The position numbers and the translations under genes were made by a program. Of a stretch of 26,568 nucleotides of DNA, positions 15,000-23,477 are shown piece by piece (position 1 is the first letter of the stretch; each line of letters starts with the position of its first letter). The DNA is from JBCDBH01 sp039184055 (GTDB lineage Bacteria; Acidobacteriota; Thermoanaerobaculia; Multivoradales; J023): the NCBI GenBank assembly GCA_039184055.1, contig JBCDBH010000036.1, forward strand, positions 1-26,568. The letters run 5' to 3'. The notes under the pieces were generated by a model that did no database searches, was not told the DNA's origin, and worked only from the letters and a program-made list of their open reading frames with translations.

Positions 15000-17900
15000 G
15001 TGAGGCGGAGCGTCGTGCACCCACCGACCCTGGTCGGAGCCACGCTCCGCCTCGTCCTTGCGCTCCTCTTTCTTGCGCCCACGGCCGCCTTAGCTGTGGA
15101 ACCGAAGCCGTCGATCGCTCTTAAGGGCGGGGTCTATACGTCAGCTGGTGAGCCGGCGCCCAACGTCACGGTGGAGCTGCTGCCCTGGTTGCCTGCCGAT
15201 GCATCGGGACGGCAGCGTCTGCACGACGAGCCACCACCCGAAGCCATCACAAGAGCCACCACCAACGCCACGGGGCGCTATCGTCTCGAAGCCCCTGGCC
15301 CGGGCGTGTGGCGCGTCCGACTGACCGCCACCGATCACCTTCCGATCCAACTCGTCCCGATCGTCGCGGTGCACGACCGCGAGCTCCCTCCAGCCGAGCT
15401 CCGCGCGGCGCGGCAAATCACCGGCCGTGCCGTCGACGCGTCAGGAAAACCGGTGCCGACCGTCTGGGTCTTCGCCACCGATCGCAACACGCCACGAGCC
15501 CTCGGCGCGAGCTCGCCATGGCGTGCCGCCTTCCGGGTTGTGCGTACGGCTGCGCTCGGCGACTTCAGCTTTCCGATCGCATCGGATGAGAGTCTCGACG
15601 TCACTTTGTTGCGCCCTGAAGGCAGCATCACGCACGAGAGCTTCACGGGTGGCGACATCACGGTGGCGAGCCGCTCGACGACGCATCGTCTGAAAGTCGT
15701 CGACGAGCAGGGTGAGCCGGTCGAGGGCGTGCTCGTCCGTCACGGCGCGCTCGCCTGGCCGAGCGCCGTCACCGATGAGCGAGGCCAGGCGACACTGGCC
15801 GTGAACGACGACGTTGGAGCCGTCTCGTTGTCGACCGCCGATGGCCGCCGCCTCCGCCAGCGATTGACATCGGGCGCCTCGACGACGCTCGTCCTGCCCG
15901 CCGCCGTATCCGTCGGAGGCCGCGTGCTCGACGCCGACCGTCGCCCGCTCGTCGGTGCTCTCGTGTGGCTGGCAGGCGATCCGGGCACGTGGGCGCTGAC
16001 CGGTGCCGACGGCACCTACAGGCTCATGGCGCCAGCTGATGACGAGCAACCGATTCAAGCCGAAGCCCCTGGACACATCGCTCGTCGAGCCTTGCTCACC
16101 ACGGCGCTGCTCGGCGCGGGCCGCGCCCCGACCCTGGCGCTCGAACGCGCGGTCGGCGCACGGGGCAACGTGGTCGACGCACGGGGCGAACCGGTGCCGG
16201 GCGCGACGCTTGCCGCGCTCCATCGACCGAGCCGCGGAGGCCGCCCGTTTCAAAGCATCGATCCCGCCGACGATCGCGCTTTTTCGACACAAGATGGCAC
16301 GTTCCGTCTGAGCCACCTGCAGCCCGGTGAACGCTACGCAGTGGTGGCATCAAGCCCTGGAGGTCCGATCGGTCGCGCCCAGCTCGACGCCCCCAAGATC
16401 GGCGATGCGTCACCCTCGGTGACGATCATCCTGACCGCGGCGACTCGCGCCACCGGGCTGGTGATCGACGCCGACGAGCGCCCTGTACCGGGTGCCGAGA
16501 TCATGCTGACACCGAGCGGACTGCCCGCGCGACGCCTGGCGCTCCCAGGTCACGGCAGCGAAAACGAAGCCTTTCGTACCGTCAGCAACGAAAAGGGCCG
16601 CTTCGTCTTCGAAGACATTCCGGCGGCCGAGCTCGACGTCGCGATCCGTGCCCAGGGCTTCGCACCGATGCGCGTGTCGGGCGTTGTCGCGTCATCGAGC
16701 GAGCCAGCTGAAACCGACGCCCCTCGAGCCCCAGCCGATCTCGGCACCTTCGTCCTGCTCCCGGGCGTGGCGATCCACGGGGTGGTTCGCGATCTCGATG
16801 ACGAGCCCATCGCGGGCGTGGCGATCCATCCCATCCGGGAAGACCTCGGGCAGCGCGCGGCGCAAAGCGGACCTCATATTCTCCAGCTCGATCGCCGACG
16901 CGCCGCGACCCAAACCGACGAGGAAGGGCGATTCAGCGTCGACGACCTGCCGCGTGGCGCGCGGCGCAGCCTTTGGGCGCGCGCTCCCGGCTACCTACCG
17001 GCCAACGTCGAAGCGATCCAGGCGCCCACCACCGAGCCCATCATCATCGTGCTCGAGCCCGCCGCGACCATCGTCGGCCGCGTCGTCAACCAGGACGACG
17101 AGCCCGTCGCCGGCGCCGGTGCCGAAGCGCGGTGGCAGATCGTCGGCTCGGATGGCGAGCCGGTCGGTCGACACGATCACGAACACACCACCACCGACGA
17201 CGACGGGCGCTTCCGTATCGATACCCCACCCGGGGTCCGCGCCCAGGTCCTGGTGGGCGTGAGCGATTTCATCGACCCACCGCCTGTCGAGGTCGACGTC
17301 CCCACCGAAGGGGCGACCGACGAGATCCTCTTCACGGTCGAGAAAGGCTCTGTTGTCACCGGCACCGTCACCGACGACCGCGACGAGCCCATCGACGGCA
17401 TCCGTGTGCTCGCCGGTGGCGCCGCCGCCACCACCGACGCCGAAGGCAGCTACCGGATGAAAGGCGCACGTCCCGGGCCCACCATCGCCGAAGCCATCCA
17501 TCCGTCGTATGGCCGCCATCGCCAAGAGCTCACCATCGAAACCGGCTCCAACACCCTCGATTGGCGGCTTCCCGCCGGTCAGTTCATCACCGGCCGCGTG
17601 GTCGACGACCAGCGACAGCCCCTTGCCGGCGCCACCGTCGAAATCGAGCTGCGTTCCGGCGAAGAGCCCTGGAGCCACCGCTCCACCAGCGACGCCGATG
17701 GCGCATTCCGTATCGAGCCCGTCCCCATCGGCCGCTACGAAATGCGTGCCCACCACCCGGGCCATGCGCGCACCGTGCACCCCGAGCTGGTAAGCGTCGT
17801 CGATCTGCCGGTCGAAAACCTCGTCCTCGTGCTGCGCCCCGGCACCACCGTCACCGGCACCCTGCGTGGTCTCGACTTCGAAGAGCTCGCCACCGTGCGG

Positions 17901-19115
17901 GTCGAAGCTCACGGCGAACGTGGCGTCGTGCGTCGAGGCCGTGTCGACTACGAAGGCACCTACCGCGTGCAGGATCTCGAACCCGGCGCCTGGCAGATCA
18001 TCGGTCGCACCACCGGTCGTCGTCGTCAAGCCCAGACTCGTCTCGTCGCCACCCCCGACTCCCGTCTCATCGAACGCGATCTAGCGTTCGGCCGTGGCAT
18101 CGAGCTCACCGGCACCGTCCGTCTCGACGGCCAGCCTCTCCAGGGCGCCATGGTCTCCATCCGTGGCGAAAGCGTCGCCATCGAACGTTTCACCTCCACC
18201 GACCACCGAGGCGACTTTCGCTTCGCCGATCTCGAACCCTCCGCCTACCGACTCGGCGTCAGCCACACGCGCGAAGAGGTCAACCACAACGACCGCGTCG
18301 ACGTGCGTGGCAACCGCCACATCCAAATCGACCTCGAACCCATCTCCATTCGTGGTCGCGTCATCGCCCAAGACACCGGCGAGCCCATCGACAACGCCCT
18401 CATCCTCGCCGAGCGACTCGACACACCCGGCATGATCAGCCACGCCAGCGACCCCGACGGCCGCTTCCTGCTGCGTCGCACCCCACCCGGTCGCTACCGC
18501 ATCAGCGTACGCAAAGACGGCTGGACCCCGGCCCAACAGCAGATCGACGTACGTTCCGGCGTCCCCGTCGACGACCTCGAGCTCATCCTCGAACCCACCC
18601 GAGGCCTCACTCTCGACGTCCAGCTCAGCTCCGGCGCCATCCCGCCGAGCCTCGATCTCCTCCTCACCGACCCGAGCGGTAACATCATCCTCGCCGAACG
18701 CCGACGAATCGACGGTGACGGCAACGTCCACCTCACCACCGCCCCACCCGGCACCTGGATCCTGCTCGCCTCAGCACCCGGTGGCGCGCTCGTCAAACAA
18801 AGCGTCGACATCCCAGCCAGCGACACACAAGTCATCCTGCCCGTCGCCGGAAGGCTCACCGTCCAGATTCCCGACCTCGTCGAATCCAACCAGGTCGGCA
18901 CCCTCACCCTCGTGTCAGCTTCCGGAACATCACACGAAGCCCTCGACCTCGGCGAACGTAGCGTTCGTCAGACCTGGCCCGTTGTGGCTGGCGTGGGAGT
19001 GGTTACGGGCGTGCCGGCGGGAACGTGGGAGCTTCGGGTGGAGACGGGAGATGGGCGGAGATGGGTGACGAGCGTCGGTACAGATGGTCGTGATCGTGTC
19101 GTTGTCGTGCCTTGA
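15000..19115 (+). CDS. Secreted protein of about 15 tandem carboxypeptidase-regulatory-like modules
   Basis: GTG at 15000 starts 4 nt after the RTX-like stop and gives a signal peptide (LRLVLALLFLAPTAALA); GTG at 15015 is an alternative with a nearer GGAG. The 1371-aa product is a chain of about 15 modules of 75-110 aa, each of the type I-x-G-x-V-x-D-x-x-G-x-P-V-x-G-A, a divergent loop, a T-x-x-D-G-x-F/Y-R motif, and a final ...LVL-x-P-A/G strand. Examples are ITGRAVDASGKPVP, IVGRVVNQDDEPVAGAG and ITGRVVDDQRQPLAGATVE. This is the CarboxypepD_reg/transthyretin-like beta-sandwich. No enzyme domain, transmembrane anchor or sorting signal was seen, so it is probably an extended surface fibre or scaffold. 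Modules 11-15 are more divergent (TLRGLDFEELATVRV). A relic matching its last codons lies at 22754-22793. Confidence 0.9.
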   Translation: MRRSVVHPPTLVGATLRLVLALLFLAPTAALAVEPKPSIALKGGVYTSAGEPAPNVTVELLPWLPADASGRQRLHDEPPPEAITRATTNATGRYRLEAPGPGVWRVRLTATDHLPIQLVPIVAVHDRELPPAELRAARQITGRAVDASGKPVPTVWVFATDRNTPRALGASSPWRAAFRVVRTAALGDFSFPIASDESLDVTLLRPEGSITHESFTGGDITVASRSTTHRLKVVDEQGEPVEGVLVRHGALAWPSAVTDERGQATLAVNDDVGAVSLSTADGRRLRQRLTSGASTTLVLPAAVSVGGRVLDADRRPLVGALVWLAGDPGTWALTGADGTYRLMAPADDEQPIQAEAPGHIARRALLTTALLGAGRAPTLALERAVGARGNVVDARGEPVPGATLAALHRPSRGGRPFQSIDPADDRAFSTQDGTFRLSHLQPGERYAVVASSPGGPIGRAQLDAPKIGDASPSVTIILTAATRATGLVIDADERPVPGAEIMLTPSGLPARRLALPGHGSENEAFRTVSNEKGRFVFEDIPAAELDVAIRAQGFAPMRVSGVVASSSEPAETDAPRAPADLGTFVLLPGVAIHGVVRDLDDEPIAGVAIHPIREDLGQRAAQSGPHILQLDRRRAATQTDEEGRFSVDDLPRGARRSLWARAPGYLPANVEAIQAPTTEPIIIVLEPAATIVGRVVNQDDEPVAGAGAEARWQIVGSDGEPVGRHDHEHTTTDDDGRFRIDTPPGVRAQVLVGVSDFIDPPPVEVDVPTEGATDEILFTVEKGSVVTGTVTDDRDEPIDGIRVLAGGAAATTDAEGSYRMKGARPGPTIAEAIHPSYGRHRQELTIETGSNTLDWRLPAGQFITGRVVDDQRQPLAGATVEIELRSGEEPWSHRSTSDADGAFRIEPVPIGRYEMRAHHPGHARTVHPELVSVVDLPVENLVLVLRPGTTVTGTLRGLDFEELATVRVEAHGERGVVRRGRVDYEGTYRVQDLEPGAWQIIGRTTGRRRQAQTRLVATPDSRLIERDLAFGRGIELTGTVRLDGQPLQGAMVSIRGESVAIERFTSTDHRGDFRFADLEPSAYRLGVSHTREEVNHNDRVDVRGNRHIQIDLEPISIRGRVIAQDTGEPIDNALILAERLDTPGMISHASDPDGRFLLRRTPPGRYRISVRKDGWTPAQQQIDVRSGVPVDDLELILEPTRGLTLDVQLSSGAIPPSLDLLLTDPSGNIILAERRRIDGDGNVHLTTAPPGTWILLASAPGGALVKQSVDIPASDTQVILPVAGRLTVQIPDLVESNQVGTLTLVSASGTSHEALDLGERSVRQTWPVVAGVGVVTGVPAGTWELRVETGDGRRWVTSVGTDGRDRVVVVP

Positions 19116-19116
19116 G

Positions 19117-19425
19117 CTAATCGAGCGGCGGATACCCGTCTCGCCTGGCGTGCCAAAGAGCTAGAACCTCAACCGATCCTTGGTCGGAATCCAGCGTGTA
19201 GTACAAGTAATAGTGAACGCGCCCGAGCAACACACGCCGCAATCCGGAGATCCTCGTGTGACGCACTCTCTGCCCCGCACCTGGCAGCGAAGAAATCAGT
19301 GCGAAACCTCTCTCCAAGTCTTCTTCGAGAGCAAGAGGTGCCTTCGGCCGATTGTCCAGCCACCAATCGGATACTTCGCGAATCTGCTCTGCGGCCCGAG
19401 GAGCAACTCGAATCTCGAGCGTCAC
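19117..19425 (-). CDS. ParE/RelE-family toxin of a type II toxin-antitoxin pair
   Basis: A 102-aa basic protein of the usual ParE size. It opens with a strand, then helices containing AAEQIREVSDWWLDNRP, and ends with RVHYYLYYTLD and VEVLALWHARR, the conserved C-terminal beta-sheet of the family. Known ParE members poison DNA gyrase while RelE members cleave mRNA; the sequence alone does not say which applies. The ATG overlaps the antitoxin stop by 4 nt (ATGA), the standard coupling. The gene runs convergent to the modular protein gene, with a single base between the two stop codons. Confidence 0.93.
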   Translation of the reverse strand: MTLEIRVAPRAAEQIREVSDWWLDNRPKAPLALEEDLERGFALISSLPGAGQRVRHTRISGLRRVLLGRVHYYLYYTLDSDQGSVEVLALWHARRDGYPPLD

Positions 19426-19646
19426 GCGCGACTCTTGGCCTTGATCTCCTCGAGGAGTACCCGACCATCGACAAACTGTCCTGAATCGATCTGAGCCTTG
19501 GCTTCGCTGAGCTCCTCTTCCTCACGGGCCGAAAGCACTACCGGCCCGTCATCGTCTGTCGCGAGGATTGCGACTCGCGAGCCCTCTGTGACGTCTGCGG
19601 GGACCGTGATTTTTCCGTCGATGACTTCAGCGGTGATCAACTTCAT
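19422..19646 (-). CDS. Antitoxin partner of the ParE-type toxin
   Basis: A 74-aa protein, MKLITAEVIDGKITVPADV..., with an AbrB-like short N-terminal strand region (K-I-T-V-P) likely to bind DNA, followed by an acidic helical tail (LSAREEEELSEAK, then IDSGQFVDGRVLLEEI), the usual toxin-wrapping part. Its position upstream of, and 4-nt overlap with, the toxin gene is the classic antitoxin-first order. There is no Shine-Dalgarno sequence just upstream. An extended -10 element lies 7 nt before the ATG, so the message may be leaderless. Confidence 0.9.
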   Translation of the reverse strand: MKLITAEVIDGKITVPADVTEGSRVAILATDDDGPVVLSAREEEELSEAKAQIDSGQFVDGRVLLEEIKAKSRA

Positions 19647-19652
19647 TTGGAA

Positions 19653-19678
19653 ATCATACCAGCCACTTCGACCGGTCG
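19653..19678 (-). promoter_or_regulatory. Extended -10 promoter and palindromic operator of the TA operon
   Basis: On the minus strand, TGGTATGAT carries an extended -10 (TATGAT at 19658-19653), placing transcription start at or beside the antitoxin ATG. No -35 match is seen. A perfect 10-bp palindrome CGACCGGTCG (19669-19678) lies just upstream, where the antitoxin or the TA complex could bind to autorepress. The region is only 36 nt, squeezed between the antitoxin start and the permease stop. Confidence 0.45.
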
Positions 19679-19682
19679 CCCC

Positions 19683-22055
19683 TTACTGAAGCGGCCAGAA
19701 CACCGGCATGACAAAGAGCACGATCAGCAGAATCAGCAAGGTCAAGGGCAGACCGACTTTGGCGTAGTCGGTGAAGCGATAGCCGCCGACGCCCATCACC
19801 AGCATGTTCACCGGATGACCCACCGGGCTCATGAAGGCGCAGGAGCTGGCGACGGCCACGATCATGAGCATGGCGTAGGGCGAGAGGCCCAATTCGGTGG
19901 CGCTGGATAGGGCGACGGGAGACATGAGCACGGCCACGGCGGCGGTGGGCATGACCTGGGCGGCGAGGACGGTGATTCCGAAGAGCGCGGCGACGAGGGC
20001 GGTGGTGCCGTAGGCGGCCGCCGAGCCCAAGACATTGCGAGCGATGAGGTCGGCAGCGCCGGATTCCTGCATGGCGAGCCCGAGGCTGAGCATGCCAGCG
20101 ATCAGCAACAGCACCTTCCATTCGATGAAGCGATAGGCGTCTTCCATGGAAAGACAGCCGGAGATCACCATCAACGCCGCTCCGATCGGCGCCGCGATGT
20201 AGATGGGGAGCAGGCCCGCGGCCACCACCGCCAGCACGGAGATCATGATAGCCGCACTCACCGGCGCCTTGTGCTCTTTGAGCGTCTCGCGTATGTCGCC
20301 GCTCAGCACGACGAACTCGGGATTCCTGGCTAGCAACGCGAGCTTGCCCCGGTCGCCGTAGACCAGAAAGGCGTCCCCGGGGAGGAGCTTCTCGGAAGCC
20401 AGTCGCGACCGGAACGCCTGGCCTCGGCGCCAGATCGCCAGTACCGACACGCCGAACCGATCGCGAAATTGCAGATCGCGCAGGGTGCGACCGCTGAGCG
20501 TGCCACGTGGCGAAAGGGTGACTTCGGTGACGCCCACTCGCTCCGAGTGGAGCTCCTCGAAATCGGCGCGTGAGTGCTCGTCGATGGTGAGCTCTTGGAG
20601 CGCTCCCAGGACGTCCAGATCGGCACGACGACCACGGATCAACAGCCGGTCACCGGCTTCGAGCACCTGGTCGGGTTTGGGAAGCACCAGGGTCTCGCCT
20701 CTCCGCTGAATCCCCACCACCGTCAGGCCAAAGGCGCCACCGAGACGATTCTTGGCGAGCGTCTCACCGGCCAACAGCGAGGTCTCGGGCACCTCGACGC
20801 ACATCAACCGACGCTCGATGCTGTAACGACTCTCGAGCTCCTCGGGCTCGAGATAGCGATAGGTGGCGAGACGCACGTCTGACTTCAAGCGGCCGTGCGC
20901 CTCGCGCGGACCGGAAATCAGTAGGACATCGCCCGCCTCGAGCTGGAGATCCTTGAGACGGGTCAAGCGGACCGTGCCGGCCCGGTCGAGAGCTAGAACA
21001 TGCAAGCCGAATTGGTTGCGAAAGTCGAGATCCCGCAGCGAACGACCGACAAGCTCCGAATCCGCATCGAGCTCCGCCTCGGCCAACGCCAGATTGATAC
21101 GCGTGGCCTCCGCCGCCGTCTTGCGACCGTCCTCCTCGACCCCATCCACCACCTCGAGGTGCTGCCAACCGCGAAGCTGCTTCAGCCGAACCCCGTCACC
21201 CTCTGCCACCAACACATCGCCAGCAGCGAGCAGCGTCTCCGGCCCCGGAGCCAGCATCCGCTCACCGTTGCGCAGAATCGCCAGCACATTCAGCTCGAGC
21301 GCCTGCCCCAAACGACTCTCGGCCAGCGGCCGCCCGGCCAGCGCCGAGTGTGCCGGCAACGTGAGCGAGAAAAGCACCTTCTCCAGCTCATAGGCCTTCT
21401 CGAAATCTCGATCCGAACGACCTGGAGACTCGCGATCCGTTTCACGATCCGGCAGCAAAAGCCGCCCCCAGAGCACCATATACACAATGCCCACGGCCAG
21501 GATCGTCAGCCCCACCGGCGCGAAATCGAACATCGAAAAAGGCGTCAGGCCTCGGTCGCGAAGAAAGCTCGCGATGAGGATGTTCGGACTCGTACCGATG
21601 AGCGTCGTCATCCCGCCAAGCAACGAACCAAACGCCAACGGCATCAATAACTTCGACGGCGGACGATCGAGCCGGCGAGCAATATCCAACACCGCTGGCA
21701 GAAGCAGTGCCGTCGCCCCGATGTTGTTCATGATTCCCGACAGCAAACCGATCGTGACCATCATCACCATCAGCAGCCGCAGCTCCCCACCACCCGCGAG
21801 CCGCAGCACATGACGCCCCACCAGATTCGCCACACCCGTCCGCTGCAACCCCCCGCTCAATACCAACACCGACGCCACCGTCACCACCGCATGATTGCTC
21901 AGCCCAAGAAACGCCACCTCATGCCCCACCACACCCGTCACCGTGAGCGTCAGCAACACGAGCAGCGCCACCAAATCTGGACGGAGCTTCTCCGTGACGA
22001 AAAGCACCACCGCGGCGACGAGGACAGTGAGAACGACGAGGATGTCGAAGGGCAT
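19683..22055 (-). CDS. SLC13/DASS-type permease with four RCK_C (TrkA-C) domains
   Basis: A 790-aa inner-membrane protein. The N-terminal transport half (about 1-205) carries NNIGATALLLP (110-120) and IGTSPNIL (153-160), the first ion-coupling repeat of the divalent anion:Na+ family. A soluble insert of about 390 residues holds four RCK_C modules at about 225-295, 320-392, 414-485 and 506-577, each with the pattern L-x-G-x-x-L-x-x-x-x-x-x-x-F/L-x-L-x-V and a G-D-x-x-L-x-x-G end. The C-terminal half (about 600-790) has VMPTAAVAVLMSP (701-713) and FMSPVGHPVN (741-750), the second repeat. Family members carry sulfate, dicarboxylates or related ions; RCK_C domains are thought to gate transport through a ligand. 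Related permeases usually carry two RCK_C domains, so four is high. The substrate is unknown. The ATG at 22055 has no strong ribosome binding site. Confidence 0.92.
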   Translation of the reverse strand: MPFDILVVLTVLVAAVVLFVTEKLRPDLVALLVLLTLTVTGVVGHEVAFLGLSNHAVVTVASVLVLSGGLQRTGVANLVGRHVLRLAGGGELRLLMVMMVTIGLLSGIMNNIGATALLLPAVLDIARRLDRPPSKLLMPLAFGSLLGGMTTLIGTSPNILIASFLRDRGLTPFSMFDFAPVGLTILAVGIVYMVLWGRLLLPDRETDRESPGRSDRDFEKAYELEKVLFSLTLPAHSALAGRPLAESRLGQALELNVLAILRNGERMLAPGPETLLAAGDVLVAEGDGVRLKQLRGWQHLEVVDGVEEDGRKTAAEATRINLALAEAELDADSELVGRSLRDLDFRNQFGLHVLALDRAGTVRLTRLKDLQLEAGDVLLISGPREAHGRLKSDVRLATYRYLEPEELESRYSIERRLMCVEVPETSLLAGETLAKNRLGGAFGLTVVGIQRRGETLVLPKPDQVLEAGDRLLIRGRRADLDVLGALQELTIDEHSRADFEELHSERVGVTEVTLSPRGTLSGRTLRDLQFRDRFGVSVLAIWRRGQAFRSRLASEKLLPGDAFLVYGDRGKLALLARNPEFVVLSGDIRETLKEHKAPVSAAIMISVLAVVAAGLLPIYIAAPIGAALMVISGCLSMEDAYRFIEWKVLLLIAGMLSLGLAMQESGAADLIARNVLGSAAAYGTTALVAALFGITVLAAQVMPTAAVAVLMSPVALSSATELGLSPYAMLMIVAVASSCAFMSPVGHPVNMLVMGVGGYRFTDYAKVGLPLTLLILLIVLFVMPVFWPLQ

Positions 22056-22102
22056 GTATGGTCGATTCTGTCAGGTCGCTCGATCGACGGTAGAGTGAAA
22101 GT

Positions 22103-22726
22103 GTGGCTTGGAAACGACGTCTCTTGCTCACTGGTCTCGGAGTCGCACTAGCGCTGCCGCTGGGAGCCACGTGGCTGTTCAGCGGTTCCCAAGTCCGTTG
22201 CGAAGAGCTTCCGGACCCTCACGGCTCGAGCCTTCTGCAATGCGTGTTCGACGTCGCCGCGTCTCCCGAGACCGTATGGCAGACGTTTACCCGCACCGAC
22301 GTGCCCAACCCTCACTACTTCGATGCCGTCTTGCAGGCCGAGATGCGGCCGGGCGGGCAATGGCGCTTCGTCACCGACGACCTCGAACGGCTACTCGCCG
22401 AGGGCGAGGTCCTGATGCTCGAACCGCCCAAGCGCTTTCAACAGACCTTCCGCGCCGCCGACCTCGAAGACGCGCCGAGCCGCATCACGATCGAGATCGA
22501 GGCGATCGCCAGCGGTAGCCGGATCACCCTGACTCACGACCAATTCGCGGGTGAGACAAAGACCTATCGCCGTTTCCGGCGTGCCCATCCTCTCGCCCTC
22601 TCCGCCCTTGTATCGCTGGTCGAAGACGGTCGGCTACCGATCCGCGCCCGCATCTACACCCTCATCTTCAAGCCAGGGATGAAGAGCGTGTCCACCCGTG
22701 CCGAACCGTGGCATGGAGAACCGTAA
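22103..22726 (+). CDS. Exported SRPBCC (AHSA1-like) protein
   Basis: A 207-aa protein from GTG 22103 with an N-terminal hydrophobic segment (RRLLLTGLGVALALPLGATWLF, residues 5-26; key feature is the twin-Arg-like basic start and long hydrophobic run), so it is membrane-anchored or exported. The rest matches the START/SRPBCC fold: FDVAASPETVWQTFTR (first strand and helix), MRPGGQWRFV, and LEPPKRFQQTF followed by ITIEIEAIASGSRITLTH. This fold binds hydrophobic ligands. Members are normally cytoplasmic, which makes the export segment noteworthy. The gene is divergent from the permease with 47 nt between starts, so the two may share control. Confidence 0.82.
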   Translation: MAWKRRLLLTGLGVALALPLGATWLFSGSQVRCEELPDPHGSSLLQCVFDVAASPETVWQTFTRTDVPNPHYFDAVLQAEMRPGGQWRFVTDDLERLLAEGEVLMLEPPKRFQQTFRAADLEDAPSRITIEIEAIASGSRITLTHDQFAGETKTYRRFRRAHPLALSALVSLVEDGRLPIRARIYTLIFKPGMKSVSTRAEPWHGEP

Positions 22727-22753
22727 TCCTGTTTGTCCACATCGAGGCTCTCA

Positions 22754-22793
22754 GTACTGACGGCTGTGACCGCGTCGTTGTCATGCCCTGAGC
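22754..22793 (+). pseudogene. Relic of the C-terminal end of a modular-protein paralogue
   Basis: These 40 nt match 19078-19117, the last codons and stop of the 15-module secreted protein, at 32 of 40 positions. The frame reads STDGCDRVVVMP-stop against GTDGRDRVVVVP-stop. Six of the eight differences are synonymous third-position changes, which suggests the two were diverging under coding constraint before the rest of this copy was lost. Upstream similarity fades quickly; nothing else in the 152-nt gap before the next gene was recognised. Confidence 0.6.
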
Positions 22794-22878
22794 AACCAGA
22801 TCGAAACCCATAACCCAAACCGGCTCGGCTCGTAACAAAAGTACAAGGGTTGCAACACTCCAGCCCCTGTCGAGTCAC

Positions 22879-23445
22879 ATGCTAAAAAACCTCATAGTCG
22901 TTTGGTTCCTCACGCAATTAGCCAGCATGGCGATGCTGTGGATCGGGTCATCGATCCAAGCGAATCGCCTTCTTTTATGGCTGGGCGAGACTGCCCACAA
23001 ACGAAAGATGGAAGCGCTCGACCGCTTCTGGCCACTGACGTTGATCCAGCCGGCGGTTGAACGGCAGGATGCGACAACGTGCATCGTTGTATTGTCTTCG
23101 CTGATCTTGCTGAAGAGTCTGGGTTGTCTTGTGTTGGGCGTGGTCGTGGTGTTCTGGCTACCGTTTGCCTCGTTGCTCATCCCGTCGATCGTCGCGGTTC
23201 ACGACCCTCACGACACGCGGCTCTTGTCGCGTGTCCGCAAGGTCGCGCTTTTGCAGGTGACAAGTCATTCCCTTGCCGCCGCGATCGGTTTTGCGGTGTC
23301 GATTTCCCTTTGGAGAGGTTTCACCATGAGCGAGATCCTGGCTTCGCTAACGGTACCCCTGGCTATCGGCATGATTGGCTCGGTTGGATTCGCGGTCGCC
23401 ACCGGCAAGGCTGAAACGGACATGTTGTTTCAACACGGACTTTGA
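22879..23445 (+). CDS. Four-span integral membrane protein, function unknown
   Basis: A 188-aa protein from ATG 22879. Hydrophobic spans lie at about 4-24, 67-104 (possibly two adjacent spans), 122-145 and 152-175; between spans 1 and 2 is a basic loop (TAHKRKMEALDRFWPL). No motif of a known family was recognised. The ribosome binding site is weak. G+C is lower than in the neighbours (33/60 by hand at 22921-22980). The arylformamidase-like gene starts 32 nt downstream on the same strand, so the two may be co-transcribed. Confidence 0.7.
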   Translation: MLKNLIVVWFLTQLASMAMLWIGSSIQANRLLLWLGETAHKRKMEALDRFWPLTLIQPAVERQDATTCIVVLSSLILLKSLGCLVLGVVVVFWLPFASLLIPSIVAVHDPHDTRLLSRVRKVALLQVTSHSLAAAIGFAVSISLWRGFTMSEILASLTVPLAIGMIGSVGFAVATGKAETDMLFQHGL

Positions 23446-23477
23446 CCCGCCGGATATCCAGTAGGTTAGACATCCCC

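Noticed and set aside
16973..18682. 569-aa plus-strand frame rich in Arg, His and Pro inside the modular protein gene
   Set aside because: It is the out-of-frame reading of the modular coding sequence; composition is non-protein-like and the modular frame is supported by 15 repeated motifs.
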